33,873 bases of DNA from Nitrososphaerota archaeon (GCA_038817485.1 JAWAZL010000020.1:1-33873), one strand, 5' to 3'; positions 17,269 through 26,538 are shown, counted from the stretch's first letter. The notes: generated by a model from the sequence alone, not told the origin. Program-made: numbers and translations.

Positions 17269-18102
17269 TTAAAAGATATTTTCAATCATTTCAATTAAAT
17301 TCTCAATTGCTATTTCTATAATTTCTTTACCTTTTTCAACTTTTGCATTTAAAGGGTCTCCACTCTCAAATAAGACTCCGCTTTTAGAAATTTCAGAAAC
17401 ATTCATTGCAGCATTGTAAATAGCATACCCACTTGGATCTACTTTACTAAATTTATTATATGATGCAATTTTTTTGGCTATTTCTAACCCAGGAAAAGAT
17501 TTATCTTTAAATTCTTCATATGCTTTTAGATTTACAAGCTCAGGATGAGTAAATAAAGCTGTAGATGTTTCATATTCTCCTGCATGTCCTGGTAATGATA
17601 TTTTATTACTAAAAATTTTTATATAAATTTCTCTTGGAACTAAATCCCAATAATTTATCCATATTGCTTTCATTTCTAGCTCTTCTTTAGCTCTTCTTGT
17701 AGCTATATGTAATGCTGGTCCATTTCCTCCATGACCATTAAGGAAAATTACATTCTTCATTCCATGATGTTTTATACTTTTGCAAACATCTAATAAAAGT
17801 TCTATAAAAATTTCATATCTAAAACTTAGAGTTCCAGGAAAATCCATGTGAAAAGGGGATGTGCCTATTGTTGTTGGAACACAAACTATAGCATTTGGAT
17901 ATATTTCTTCTGCTGCTTTTTTCGCTATATAAAAAGCTGAGAGCAAATCATGTTGTAATGGTAAATGTGGACCATGTTGTTCAGTACTTCCTGTAACTAT
18001 GATAGCTACTTTGGCTTTTTTAAACATTTCCTTGGCTTCAATCCAAGTCATTTCTCCTAGAATAACTTTTTTATTCATACTTTTTCTTAAACAGCTCTTC
18101 AT
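17269..18102 (-). CDS. Creatininase-family amidohydrolase
   Basis: A 277-residue member of the creatinine amidohydrolase family, metal-dependent C-N hydrolases. The metal and catalytic residues are intact: GSTEQHGPHLPLQHD at 38-52 (E41, H43, H46, H51, D52), NGHGGN at 122-127, and GHAGEYET at 172-179 with its Glu. In archaea one well-known member is ArfB, the formamide hydrolase of flavin and F420 synthesis; others act on different amides, and the sequence alone does not choose. The start could also be the ATG nine codons in (18078). It is transcribed divergently from iorA across 196 nt holding promoters for both. Confidence 0.87.
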   Translation of the reverse strand: MKSCLRKSMNKKVILGEMTWIEAKEMFKKAKVAIIVTGSTEQHGPHLPLQHDLLSAFYIAKKAAEEIYPNAIVCVPTTIGTSPFHMDFPGTLSFRYEIFIELLLDVCKSIKHHGMKNVIFLNGHGGNGPALHIATRRAKEELEMKAIWINYWDLVPREIYIKIFSNKISLPGHAGEYETSTALFTHPELVNLKAYEEFKDKSFPGLEIAKKIASYNKFSKVDPSGYAIYNAAMNVSEISKSGVLFESGDPLNAKVEKGKEIIEIAIENLIEMIENIF

Positions 18103-18298
18103 TTATAAACCTTTAAATTATTAATATGCTATTTGGAATAAAATATTTTTAATCATAAATAGACTTCATAAAATTTTTTATTAATAAACCTCTAAACATG
18201 TGAAATTTATAATATAATTAACCTCTTTTTTTATAAGATTTTTCAATAATTGAAAAAGATATAAACTACGTTATCTAATTATGTTTTGGTAAATATAA

Positions 18299-20176
18299 AT
18301 GGATGTGCTTGAAGAATCTGGAAAAAAAGTAGTATTATTAGGAAATGAAGCAATTGTAAGAGGAGCATTAGAAGCTGGTGTTGGATTTGTTGCTGCTTAT
18401 CCCGGAACTCCTAGTTCTGAAATACCAATAACTTTTTCTAGAATAGCAAAAAAAATTGGTTTATATTTTGAATATTCTTCTAATGAAAAAGTTGCTTTTG
18501 AAGCTGCTGTTGGAGCTGCATGGTCTGGAGTTAGAGCTCTTGTTAGTCAAAAACAATTTGGTCTTAATGTTGCAGCTGATTCTATAATGCCTGTAGCTTA
18601 TACAGGAGTAAGAGCTGGATTAGTTATAATGGTAGCTGATGATCCACAAGGTTGGAGTTCTGCACAATCAGAACAAGATACAAGATTTTATGCTAAAATG
18701 TTTAGAATGCCAATGGTTGAACCAAGTAACCCACAAGAATGTTTAGAATACACAAAAATTGCTTTTGAAATATCTGAAAAATATCAAATTCCAATTTTCT
18801 TAAGAACTACTACAAAAGTTAGTCATTCTATTGGAACTGTAAAACTTGGAGAATTAAAGAAACCTAATACAAAAGGAAAATTCATAAAAGATCCTGATAG
18901 ATTTTATAATATTCAACCACATTTACAAGTCCTTCATAATAGATTGGATAAAAAAATTGAAGAAATAGAAAAAGAATATGGCTATAAGCTTAATAAAGTA
19001 TTTCCAGGAGAAGGAGAAATAGGGATAATTGCTTCAGGAGTTAGTTTTGAATATGTTAAGGAGGCATTACAAGAATTAGGATTAAATCCTCCAATTGCAA
19101 AAATTGGATTAGTACATCCTATATCAAGAAGCTTTATTAGCGATTTTATTAAAGATAAAAAAACAGTTCTTATATTAGAGGAACTTGAACCATTTATAGA
19201 AGAATTTGTAAAACAAGTTGCTAAAGATGTTAACCCAAAAATTATTATTCATGGAAAAGATATGCTTCCTAGAGCAGGTGAATATAATCTTGAAATAATA
19301 ATTCCTGTATTAGAAAAAATATTCGATAAAAATATTAATATTGACTTAAAAAATCATAAAGAAATGGTTGTTTCTACATTAAAGAACATTCCTCCTAGAA
19401 AACCTGTTTTATGTCCTGGGTGTCCTCATAGATCAACATTTTATGCTGTTAAAAAAGTTTATGGAAAAGATACTATTTATGCTGGAGATATTGGATGCTA
19501 TATTTTAGGAATATATGAGCCATTTAATATGCAAGATTATGTCATTAGCATGGGTGCAAGCATTGGTATTGCTCATGGAATAAGTATAGTAAGTGATCAA
19601 GAAACTGTTGCTTTTGTTGGAGATTCTACATTTTTCCATGCTTCTATACCTGCAATAATAAATTGCAAATTTAATAATAGTAGAGCCCCTCTTGTAGTTA
19701 TTTTAGATAATGGTGTTACTGCAATGACTGGTCATCAACCTCATCCAGGTTCTGGGTTTACTGGAATGGGAGATAAAGTAGAACCAATAAAAATTGAAGA
19801 AATAATTAAAGCTATTGGGGCTGAAATGAGAATAGCAAATTCATTTAATCAAAAACAATTGATTCAATCTTTGCAAGAATTAAGAAAAATTAATGGTTTA
19901 AAAGTATTGATTAGTAGAGGAGAATGTAGATTATTAACAACTAGAAAATTTCGGGAAAAAGGGATAGAAATTCCTAAATTTCAAATAAATAAAGAAAAAT
20001 GTACAAAATGTGATATATGTATTAGAGATTTTGCTTGCCCTGCAATAGTGAAAACAATTAAGAATGAAGAAACAATTTACTATATAGATTTAGATATGTG
20101 TACAGGTTGTAGTGTGTGCATGCAAATATGTCCTGAAGGAGCTATACATTCTATTAAAAGAGGTGAAAAGGAATGA
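18299..20176 (+). CDS. iorA: Indolepyruvate ferredoxin oxidoreductase, alpha subunit
   Basis: The thiamine-diphosphate and iron-sulfur subunit that oxidatively decarboxylates aryl pyruvates from aromatic amino acids to acyl-CoA, reducing ferredoxin. The 625-residue length is typical. Seen: the N-terminal domain AAYPGTPSSEIP; the ThDP region with CPGCPHRSTF, GDIGCYIL and VGDSTFFHAS; and a C-terminal ferredoxin domain with two cysteine sets, C568/C571/C574/C580 and C601/C604/C607/C611. A TATA-like sequence near 18258 precedes the ATG by about 40 nt. It overlaps iorB by 4 nt. Confidence 0.95.
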   Translation: MDVLEESGKKVVLLGNEAIVRGALEAGVGFVAAYPGTPSSEIPITFSRIAKKIGLYFEYSSNEKVAFEAAVGAAWSGVRALVSQKQFGLNVAADSIMPVAYTGVRAGLVIMVADDPQGWSSAQSEQDTRFYAKMFRMPMVEPSNPQECLEYTKIAFEISEKYQIPIFLRTTTKVSHSIGTVKLGELKKPNTKGKFIKDPDRFYNIQPHLQVLHNRLDKKIEEIEKEYGYKLNKVFPGEGEIGIIASGVSFEYVKEALQELGLNPPIAKIGLVHPISRSFISDFIKDKKTVLILEELEPFIEEFVKQVAKDVNPKIIIHGKDMLPRAGEYNLEIIIPVLEKIFDKNINIDLKNHKEMVVSTLKNIPPRKPVLCPGCPHRSTFYAVKKVYGKDTIYAGDIGCYILGIYEPFNMQDYVISMGASIGIAHGISIVSDQETVAFVGDSTFFHASIPAIINCKFNNSRAPLVVILDNGVTAMTGHQPHPGSGFTGMGDKVEPIKIEEIIKAIGAEMRIANSFNQKQLIQSLQELRKINGLKVLISRGECRLLTTRKFREKGIEIPKFQINKEKCTKCDICIRDFACPAIVKTIKNEETIYYIDLDMCTGCSVCMQICPEGAIHSIKRGEKE

Positions 20177-20790
20177 AATATGATGTATTATTAATGGGAG
20201 TTGGGGGTACAGGGGTATTAACAACACAAGTTATTATAGCTAGAGCTGCCAATATTGAAGGATATTATGTTAGAGGAGTTCAATTGCATGGTCTTGCTCA
20301 AAGAGGAGGAATAATACCTGCATTTATTAGATTTGGTTCAGAAAATGAAGTTTCATCTCCAGGAATAATGCAAGCTAATGCTGATCTTATCATTGCTTTT
20401 GAACCATTAGAAGCACTTAGGGCTATTTATTATGCTAGAAAAGATAAAACAATTTTTATAATAAATAATCATCCTTTAATACCTGTTTATTCATATGTTT
20501 TAAATATTCCTTATCCAACCATGGATGAAATCATTAAAAGAATAGAGCCTTTTGCTAAGAAAATCTATGTTTTTAATGTTTCTCAATTAAGTAAAGAAAA
20601 TTTTGGAAATATTGTTTTTGGAAATGTTATGTTAATTGGAATTGCTACAGGATTAGGATTACTTAAATTAAAAGAAGAAAGTTTGCGCGAAGCAATAAAA
20701 ATTACTTCACCAAGAGAAGTGGAAAAAAATATTAAAGCATTTGAATTAGGTTTAAAATTAGGAAAAGAAAAATTACATGAAAATATATAA
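20173..20790 (+). CDS. iorB: Indolepyruvate ferredoxin oxidoreductase, beta subunit
   Basis: The gamma-domain partner of IorA, 205 residues, completing the active enzyme. It opens with the glycine-rich GVGGTGVLTTQVI at about 9-21 and carries VRGVQLHGLAQRGG, the standard IorB/PorG-type block. The ATG overlaps the iorA stop as ATGA, with AGAGGTG a few bases upstream, so the two are made in step. The small membrane-protein gene 49 nt downstream may share the transcript, but its role with IorAB is unknown. Confidence 0.95.
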   Translation: MKYDVLLMGVGGTGVLTTQVIIARAANIEGYYVRGVQLHGLAQRGGIIPAFIRFGSENEVSSPGIMQANADLIIAFEPLEALRAIYYARKDKTIFIINNHPLIPVYSYVLNIPYPTMDEIIKRIEPFAKKIYVFNVSQLSKENFGNIVFGNVMLIGIATGLGLLKLKEESLREAIKITSPREVEKNIKAFELGLKLGKEKLHENI

Positions 20791-20839
20791 AAAGATAAAT
20801 TAATCCAATAACATTCTTTAATTAAAAAAGTGAGGTAAA

Positions 20840-21058
20840 ATGAGTATTCCTACTTTAGTAATGCTAGCAATAATAATATTTACAATAATACATGCTATTA
20901 AAAGAAGAATAGGGTATATATCTCTTATTATAATGATGGTACTAATACTGCTTTATGAAGCTATCGTAGATGGATTTTATTTACCTACTGTTTTCATGAT
21001 AATAATGGTTATGAGTATAGCATCCATTTTCTTTATACTAGGGGATCTTCTTGGATAA
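20840..21058 (+). CDS. Small three-helix membrane protein, unknown
   Basis: A 72-residue protein that is almost all hydrophobic, with predicted helices at about 3-21, 25-43 and 49-70 separated by short charged turns (KRRIG; EAIVDG). I do not recognise the family. A real gene is supported by a good ribosome site, GTGAGGT ending 4 nt before the ATG, and by codon use matching the neighbours. It follows iorB on the same strand after 49 nt. Confidence 0.65.
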   Translation: MSIPTLVMLAIIIFTIIHAIKRRIGYISLIIMMVLILLYEAIVDGFYLPTVFMIIMVMSIASIFFILGDLLG

Positions 21059-21179
21059 AAAAATCTAATATTAATTTTTAGCTAACCTAAAATGAATAAT
21101 GTAAAACTTATATTTTCCTAAATTTTAATTAAACTAATGATATAAAAAGATATTTAGATATATTTTCAGAGGTTTCTCT

Positions 21180-21686
21180 ATGAATATTAAAACTATTGAA
21201 GAAATAATGAAAGAAATACATAAAAAATATAATGAAGACCCTTATGGATGGAAAGTATTAAGTGGAATTGATAATAAAGGTTTCATAGATTTATATTTCA
21301 TTCATAGAAATAAAGCATGGCGTTTAAAAATCTGGCAATTAGACCCATTTAGAAATGTTGGTTATGGTATTGCTTTAGAAGATTTTGGAGAAATAAAAAG
21401 ATTAAAAAATTATCCATTATATGGTTTTAGAGATTTATCAAAAAAAGAAGCTATTGAAATACTTAGTCTCCCTCCTAGAGAAGCTATTAAAAAACTTATG
21501 AATATTAAACCTGTTCCAATAGATGAATTGAATAAACCAATAATTTTAGAAGGACCTATAACTTTTTCTAATAAACCATTAAGCTTCCTTTCAGAAAAGC
21601 AAAAAAGCTTGGATCAAAAACTTTCTAGTGAACTTGAAAAACTTCTTATTAAAAAATATATCGATAGAATAAAAATTTATGGTTAA
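21180..21686 (+). CDS. Hypothetical protein, 168 residues
   Basis: Not recognised. A soluble, basic protein with an N-terminal half of alternating charged and aromatic residues (KAWRLKIWQLDP near 45-56), a middle segment LPPREAIKKLMNIKPVP, and a helical, lysine-rich C-terminus. No membrane segment, metal motif or nucleotide loop is visible. AGAGGT ends 7 nt before the ATG, and the spacer upstream (21059-21179) has TATA-like sequence near 21139-21160, so it is probably expressed alone. A pseudogene of another family lies just beyond its stop on the opposite strand. Confidence 0.7.
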   Translation: MNIKTIEEIMKEIHKKYNEDPYGWKVLSGIDNKGFIDLYFIHRNKAWRLKIWQLDPFRNVGYGIALEDFGEIKRLKNYPLYGFRDLSKKEAIEILSLPPREAIKKLMNIKPVPIDELNKPIILEGPITFSNKPLSFLSEKQKSLDQKLSSELEKLLIKKYIDRIKIYG

Positions 21687-21689
21687 TCA

Positions 21690-22045
21690 TTATAGAGGAA
21701 AATAACAAGCTACATAATGTTCTACATTTGTTTCTATTAATATTGGCTCTTCTTTAGAACAATTTTTCCAAGATGTATTACTGCAATTCTATCAGAAATA
21801 TATTTTGCTACAGCTAAAATCATGTGTTATAAATAAATATGTTAAATTGAATTCTTTTTTCAAATTCATCATAAGTTCTAAAATTGAAGCTCTAAAGGAA
21901 ACATCTCTCATTGAAACAAGTTCATCAGCCATAATAAAATCCGGAAAATAACTTTTTCGAGCATTCTTAAGCTATCTTTTTCCCTCATTTTTATTCCTAT
22001 TCCATACATTTCTAATGAATTATTTTCTCCTATTTTCGTTCATAG
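21690..22045 (-). pseudogene. Wreck of an oligopeptide/dipeptide ABC transporter ATPase (Opp/Dpp type)
   Basis: Read on the minus strand, three pieces of one ABC ATPase can be pieced together. First, ENNSLEMYG... MLEKV (about 21955-22030) resembles the helical region before the signature. Second, PDFIMADELVSMRDVSFRAS (21886-21945) is a damaged Walker B/D-loop followed by LTYLFITHD. Third, after a frameshift in the A-run at 21816-21819, comes LAVAKYISDRIAVIHLGKIV and finally the Opp/Dpp C-terminus CSKEEPILIE... VACYF with a stop at 21690-21692. The ABC signature (about 30 residues) is deleted and the Walker A part is gone. No other genes of the transporter are in the window. Family assignment rests on order and motif likeness. 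Confidence 0.8.
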
Positions 22046-22079
22046 ATTTAAAGAGGAAGATCTTAAAAAAATTATTTGC

Positions 22080-22646
22080 TTAAAAATTATGAAAATTTAC
22101 CCATCTTTTAAAAAGATTATGCTCAATTCCTATAATATCAAGAATTTTTCCAATAATAAAATCTACTAAATCGTCTATTTTTTCTGGTTTATGATAGAAT
22201 GCTGGTGAAGCAGGTAAAATTATAGCTCCTATTCTTGCTAATTTAAGCATATTTTCTAAATGTATAGGATTTAAAGGGGTTTCTCTTGGAACAATTATTA
22301 ATTTTCTTTTTTCTTTTAAAATAACATCTGCCGCTCTTAAAATTAAATTTTCACTAAATCCGCAAGCTATTCCTGCAAGTGTTTTCATAGAACATGGAAT
22401 AATGATCATTCCATCAATTTTTGTTGATCCACTTGTTATAGGAGCTAGTAAATCATTCTCATTATATGAATGAGAAGCTAATTTTTCAATATCTTTTTTT
22501 TCAATTCCGAGTTCGTGCTTAATAATTTTCTCGCAATTATTGCTTACAATCAAATATGTCTCAATATTTTTTTCTTTTAATATTTCTAATAATCTTTTTC
22601 CATAAATTACTCCACTTGCACCAGTAAGTGCTACTATTAATTTCAT
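22080..22646 (-). CDS. ubiX: Flavin prenyltransferase UbiX
   Basis: Attaches a dimethylallyl unit to FMN to make prenyl-FMN, the cofactor of UbiD decarboxylases. The 188-residue protein shows the FMN loop TGASG at 8-12, the [12 protein letters not shown] segment near residue 80, and the prenyl-phosphate loop [15 protein letters not shown] near 118-132. AGGAG lies 8 nt before the ATG. No UbiD-type decarboxylase is in the window, so the partner must be encoded elsewhere; in archaea the pair can serve ubiquinone-like quinones or the mevalonate variant. Known UbiX length and motif set match fully. Confidence 0.94.
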   Translation of the reverse strand: MKLIVALTGASGVIYGKRLLEILKEKNIETYLIVSNNCEKIIKHELGIEKKDIEKLASHSYNENDLLAPITSGSTKIDGMIIIPCSMKTLAGIACGFSENLILRAADVILKEKRKLIIVPRETPLNPIHLENMLKLARIGAIILPASPAFYHKPEKIDDLVDFIIGKILDIIGIEHNLFKRWVNFHNF

Positions 22647-22938
22647 ATATTTTCTCCTTATTTTCTCTCAAATTACATACTAAAATTTTTTCACTTACTT
22701 TTAAACTTAAATATTTTTCAGGATTTTGTTACATTTGATGGATTTAAAAATTCTTATTTATGTCGATCATCATATGGTTTCATTTGAATTTCATGTATTG
22801 GATTTTCTACAAAATTTCATAATTTCTATATAGGAATGCATATTTATTAAAGAAGTGTTAATGTATATCTTAATTAAAGTAAAACTTCTTTTAATACTCT
22901 AACTATACTTCTCATTCATAAATATCGTAGATTATTTA
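22647..22938. other. 292-nt intergenic region between ubiX and vapC
   Basis: Nothing convincing is seen here. It contains the ubiX promoter side (Shine-Dalgarno near 22655) and a weak 6-bp inverted repeat around 22853-22895. A short minus-strand reading frame around 22755-22815 gives a protein-like string but is closed by stops on both sides. Confidence 0.4.
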
Positions 22939-23364
22939 TCATAGTTTAGGTAACCTTTCTATTCCCTTTACTTTATCAAAATCTTCATCAAATGAATAAA
23001 TTTCCTTTAAGTTATTTAAGTGCATAAAATCAATAGCTAGAGCATCATTTGGATCAAGCTTTAAATCAGCTCCTAATTCAGTTGCAGCGAAATATGCTTT
23101 TTCACTTACACCATATATTTTTACATTTTTAAGCATAAATAATCCTAGTATAATATTAGTTAATTGTTCTGGAGAAATACTATGTTTAAGAATATTCACA
23201 ATTTCAGATAAATGTACAACTGTAGTTACTACCTCCTCTTTTCCCTGTGATATATCATTAACTATCTTTTTTGCATAATCCTTCATTTGCTTTTCTTTTT
23301 GACTTAATTGTCTTTTAGGTTTATAATAAGCATATATGAATATATTTGCATCTAAGAATCTCAT
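22939..23364 (-). CDS. vapC: VapC-type PIN-domain ribonuclease toxin
   Basis: A 141-residue PIN nuclease, the toxin of a VapBC pair, expected to cut specific RNAs. The acidic active site is present: D5 (FLDANIFIYA), E54 (HLSEIVN), D107 (DPNDALAID) and D126/D128 (SFDEDF). The start overlaps the vapB stop by 4 nt, so antitoxin and toxin are co-translated. The spacer between HLSEIVN and LDPND is of normal length and no lesion is visible, so the pair looks functional. The genes are richer in G+C than the neighbours, which fits mobility of such modules. Confidence 0.93.
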   Translation of the reverse strand: MRFLDANIFIYAYYKPKRQLSQKEKQMKDYAKKIVNDISQGKEEVVTTVVHLSEIVNILKHSISPEQLTNIILGLFMLKNVKIYGVSEKAYFAATELGADLKLDPNDALAIDFMHLNNLKEIYSFDEDFDKVKGIERLPKL

Positions 23365-23606
23365 AAACTTGCCCCTTGAAACTTCTTTTCAAACTCTTTC
23401 CAACTTCCAATAGCTTCAATACCCAAATCCACTTTATCGAAATATTGAGTTAAATCTACTTTTCGCTTTGGAATTATCTTTAAATATCCCTTACGTTTTA
23501 CTATAAAAAGTTCTCGACTTTCATCGATCTCAGATTCACGCCAATCAGCAGGCAAAATAATACGACCTTGTGAATCGACCTTTTTAACTTCTACTCCAAT
23601 TTCCAT
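23361..23606 (-). CDS. vapB: VapB-type antitoxin with AbrB/SpoVT DNA-binding domain
   Basis: An 81-residue antitoxin. The N-terminal swapped-hairpin DNA-binding domain is clear (VKKVDSQGRIILPADWRE at about 7-24), and the C-terminal part, DLGIEAIGSWKEFEKKF, is the likely toxin-binding helix. GGTGA ends 6 nt before the ATG. Antitoxins of this type repress their own operon. A count of the line 23521-23580 gives 27 G/C of 60, well above the pyr genes, so the pair may have been acquired. The 181-nt upstream spacer is shared with the 3' side of nadE. Confidence 0.92.
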   Translation of the reverse strand: MEIGVEVKKVDSQGRIILPADWRESEIDESRELFIVKRKGYLKIIPKRKVDLTQYFDKVDLGIEAIGSWKEFEKKFQGASL

Positions 23607-23787
23607 TATATGTCACCATAAAAGAATCATTTTTACCAAAATATAAATTTTTCCTCCAAAAAAACTTTAAAAATGGAAACTTGAAATTATTAAGCACTAA
23701 AAGCTTTTTCTACTTATTTTTAAGCTTAAGCTATTTATAGTATAATTACAAACTTTTATCTATATACCTTATTAAATAATAAGTTAC

Positions 23788-24594
23788 TTAAAAAGTACTT
23801 ATCTTAGCAATAGGAGGCATTAAACGTTTATGTTGAGAATTTTTAACCATATTGATTACTTTTTCAATAATATCTTTTGAAATTTTTAGCTTAGAAGCAA
23901 TTTCCTCTTTATTTATTTTTAAATCAAATAATCCATAAAGAATTAAATCTATTGTTTTATAATCTAATCCAATTTCTTTTTCAGCTAAATGATTTTTCCA
24001 CAATCTTGGACTGCTAGGCTTTTCAACTATTTTATTTGGTAAACCTAAATGTTTTGCGATCATTCTTACTTGAGTTTTATAAAGATCTCCAATTGGTAAA
24101 AGATCTGCTGCGCCATCACCATACTTAGTAAAGTATCCTATTAAAATTTCACTTTTATCTCCAGTACCCGCAACCAAAAAATTATTCACATTTGCAAAAT
24201 AATATAATAAAACCATTCTTATTCTTGCTCTAAGATTCCCACAAGCCTTCTTATTATTTTCATTATGAATAGGATTTATAGAAGAAAAAACATTATAAAT
24301 ATCATCTATTTTTATAACATAATATTTTATTCCAAGTTTTTCAGCTAATTCAATAGCATCCTTAATATCTTCTTCAGGTGTTATTCTTTCATCAGGAAGA
24401 ATGAGCCCAATAACTTTATCTTTTCCTAAAGCTTTAACACAAAGTGTAGCAACAACAGAAGAATCCAATCCTCCACTTAAGCCAAGAACTATTCCATTGC
24501 TTTTAGAATTATTAACTATCTCTTTTATAAAATCTATTATTTTTTTAATTACTTCATCCCAATTAAGATTAAATACTTCTATATTAAGAGACAT
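23788..24594 (-). CDS. nadE: NAD synthetase, ammonia-dependent
   Basis: Amidates deamido-NAD to NAD using ATP and ammonia, the last step of NAD synthesis. The 268-residue protein lacks a glutaminase domain, so ammonia is the donor. Seen: the PP-loop SGGLDSS at 40-46, TGDKSE at 144-149, and GYFTKYGDGAAD at 153-164. The C-terminal helical part is complete. No Shine-Dalgarno is visible, so a leaderless message is likely. It is followed by vapB after 181 nt and preceded by the YjbQ-family gene on the same strand after 46 nt. Confidence 0.95.
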   Translation of the reverse strand: MSLNIEVFNLNWDEVIKKIIDFIKEIVNNSKSNGIVLGLSGGLDSSVVATLCVKALGKDKVIGLILPDERITPEEDIKDAIELAEKLGIKYYVIKIDDIYNVFSSINPIHNENNKKACGNLRARIRMVLLYYFANVNNFLVAGTGDKSEILIGYFTKYGDGAADLLPIGDLYKTQVRMIAKHLGLPNKIVEKPSSPRLWKNHLAEKEIGLDYKTIDLILYGLFDLKINKEEIASKLKISKDIIEKVINMVKNSQHKRLMPPIAKISTF

Positions 24595-24640
24595 ATTATC
24601 ATAATTGATTTATTTTTTCTTCTATTTAAATTAATTATTC

Positions 24641-25045
24641 TTATCTTTCGATTATTTTTATATATACTTTTCTTTTTCTTGGCCCATCAAACTCGCATAA
24701 AAATATTCCTTGCCAAATTCCTAAAGCAAGTTTACCATTTTCTATGAAAATTATTTCACTATGTCCTACCAAACTTGATTTTACATGTGCAGGTGAATTT
24801 CCCTCTAAATGCTCATAATCTAAATCTTCTGGAACTATTTTATTAAGTGTATTAATAATATCTTCTTTTACACTAGGATCAGCATTTTCATTAATAGTAA
24901 TTCCAGCAGTTGTATGTGGAATAAATAAATAGCATATTCCATTTTTTATGTCTTCTTCTTTTATAATTTTCTCAATTTGATTAGTAATATCTATAAATTC
25001 AATTTTTTTATTAGTTTTAACTTCTAAAATTTTCATATACATCAT
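24641..25045 (-). CDS. YjbQ/UPF0047 family protein
   Basis: A 134-residue protein of the widespread YjbQ family. The hallmark HTTAGITINENADP lies at 44-57 and the C-terminal part carries HVKSSLVGHSE and GTWQ-like LGIWQGIFLCEFDGPR. Members have weak thiamine-phosphate-synthase activity and a trimeric fold, but their true function is not settled. Three ATG codons are available at the start (MMYM). A minus-strand TATA box near 25067-25077 sits about 25 nt upstream of the first, so a leaderless transcript starting there is likely. nadE follows on the same strand. Confidence 0.92.
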   Translation of the reverse strand: MMYMKILEVKTNKKIEFIDITNQIEKIIKEEDIKNGICYLFIPHTTAGITINENADPSVKEDIINTLNKIVPEDLDYEHLEGNSPAHVKSSLVGHSEIIFIENGKLALGIWQGIFLCEFDGPRKRKVYIKIIER

Positions 25046-25156
25046 CTATTTTTAAAAAATGGGAATATTTATACCTAATCTTAACTTCATTAAGATATTT
25101 TAAAAATTTTAGAAAAACTTATAAAATAGAATTATATAAAAGAAAATGGTGAGATT

Positions 25157-25969
25157 TTGCAAGAAAATAAATTAAGGAAATTAATACGTGAAGGTAAACC
25201 AACACTTGGAACAAGAATACTTTCATCATGGCCTGGTATTGTTGAGATAATAGGACAAACAGGTTTATTTGATTATGTTGAATTTCTTGCAGAATATGCT
25301 CCATGGAATCTTTATGATTTAGAAAATTTAGCTAGGGCAGCTGAATTATATAATATGTCTTCAATGATAAAAATAGACGCAGTTCCAAGAAGCTATATTG
25401 CAGCTAAAGCACTTCAATCAGGAATACAGAACTTTCTTTTTGCAGATATTAGAACAGTTGAAGATGCAGAAGAAGCTATTAAATCTGTTAGGCTTGAACC
25501 TAAAGGACTTATGGGAGTAGGGAATTTTAGAATTGGAGGATATGTTTTTGCAAAATATTCAATAGCAGATTATAGAAAAGCAGCAGAAGATGCTGTTATT
25601 GCTTTTATGATAGAGAAAAAAAGTGCAGTAGATCATTTAGAAGAAATATTATCTATTGAAGGCGTTGATATGGTTCAATTCGGACCTTGGGATTATGGTT
25701 TAAGCATAGGTTTAACAGGAGAACCTGGAACACCTTGGGCTTTAGCTGATCCGAGAGTAAAAGAAGCTGAATTGAAAACAATAAAAACAGCTATAAAAAT
25801 GGATAAACGTCCAAGAGTTGAATTAGGAAGTGCTGATGTAGATTTAATTAAAAAATATGTTGAACTTGGAGTTAAAGATTTTAATATAGGAACAGATATT
25901 AGAATTCTTTACAATTTTTGGAAAAGAGAAGGTGAAGAAATAAGAAGAATTCTTTCAAAAATTTCCTAA
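25157..25969 (+). CDS. HpcH/HpaI-family aldolase/citrate-lyase-like protein
   Basis: A 270-residue class II aldolase-like protein, TIM barrel, acting on 2-oxo-3-deoxy acids or related C-C bonds. Seen: GTRILSSWPGIVEIIGQTG at 18-36, FVEFLAEYAP-type strand, the metal-binding Glu in AFMIEKKSAV near 148-157, and DMVQFGPWDYGLSIG near 172-186. It begins at a TTG: GGTGAG sits just upstream, and the nearby ATG at 25146 is out of frame. The Arg and Glu/Asp metal residues look conserved but the substrate is not clear. Convergent with cobO, with only 5 nt between stops. Confidence 0.86.
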   Translation: MQENKLRKLIREGKPTLGTRILSSWPGIVEIIGQTGLFDYVEFLAEYAPWNLYDLENLARAAELYNMSSMIKIDAVPRSYIAAKALQSGIQNFLFADIRTVEDAEEAIKSVRLEPKGLMGVGNFRIGGYVFAKYSIADYRKAAEDAVIAFMIEKKSAVDHLEEILSIEGVDMVQFGPWDYGLSIGLTGEPGTPWALADPRVKEAELKTIKTAIKMDKRPRVELGSADVDLIKKYVELGVKDFNIGTDIRILYNFWKREGEEIRRILSKIS

Positions 25970-25974
25970 ATTTT

Positions 25975-26538
25975 TTAATATTGTATTCCTTTAGTTGTTA
26001 CTATTTCTTTAGGCATTTTTTTATCAATAATTAAATTCACAAAATCAGCTTTTTCAAACAATTCTTTAGGAGCATATCTTCCAGTTAATACAACATGTGT
26101 TCTTTTAGGTATTTTATTTAAAAAATCTAATACTTCTTTAATATCTATAAGTTTCCAATGTAATGCTAAATTTATTTCATCTAAAACAAGTAAATGAGGC
26201 TTTTTCTTTTTAACAATTTCTTCAGCAAATTTTAATGCTTTTTCAGCTAATTTTTTATCAAGTTCTTCTATACTTCTAACTTCAAATTTTTCTTTATTAA
26301 TTTTTATTATTTTCTTTCTTCCACTTTCAACTTTTATCCATCCAGGTCTTCCAAATTGATATATTTCATAATATGGTTCAAGTAATTTTCTAATTTTATA
26401 TTCTCCAATATTTTTCCACCATTTTAAAAATTGAATTATTATCACTTTCTTTTTATGTCCAACACATCTAAGAGCTAATCCTAAAGCATTGGTTGTTTTC
26501 CCTCCACCAGTCCCTGTATAAAGATAAATATGACCCAT
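25975..26538 (-). CDS. cobO: Cob(I)yrinic acid a,c-diamide adenosyltransferase
   Basis: Transfers the adenosyl group of ATP to cobalt, giving adenosylcobalamin or its precursor (CobA/BtuR/CobO type). The 187-residue protein opens with the P-loop GTGGGKTT at 9-16 and shows the family stretches VIIQFLKWW near 32-40, LVLDEINLALHW in the middle and VVLTGRYAP near 150. A strong ribosome site (GAGGAGGG) precedes the ATG. It is a lone gene. The class II ribonucleotide reductase encoded in the window needs its product. Confidence 0.94.
   Translation of the reverse strand: MGHIYLYTGTGGGKTTNALGLALRCVGHKKKVIIIQFLKWWKNIGEYKIRKLLEPYYEIYQFGRPGWIKVESGRKKIIKINKEKFEVRSIEELDKKLAEKALKFAEEIVKKKKPHLLVLDEINLALHWKLIDIKEVLDFLNKIPKRTHVVLTGRYAPKELFEKADFVNLIIDKKMPKEIVTTKGIQY

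Noticed and set aside
22755-22815. Possible relic C-terminus on the minus strand in the ubiX-vapC gap
   Set aside because: About 20 codons only, closed by a stop immediately upstream, and no family recognised; chance cannot be excluded.
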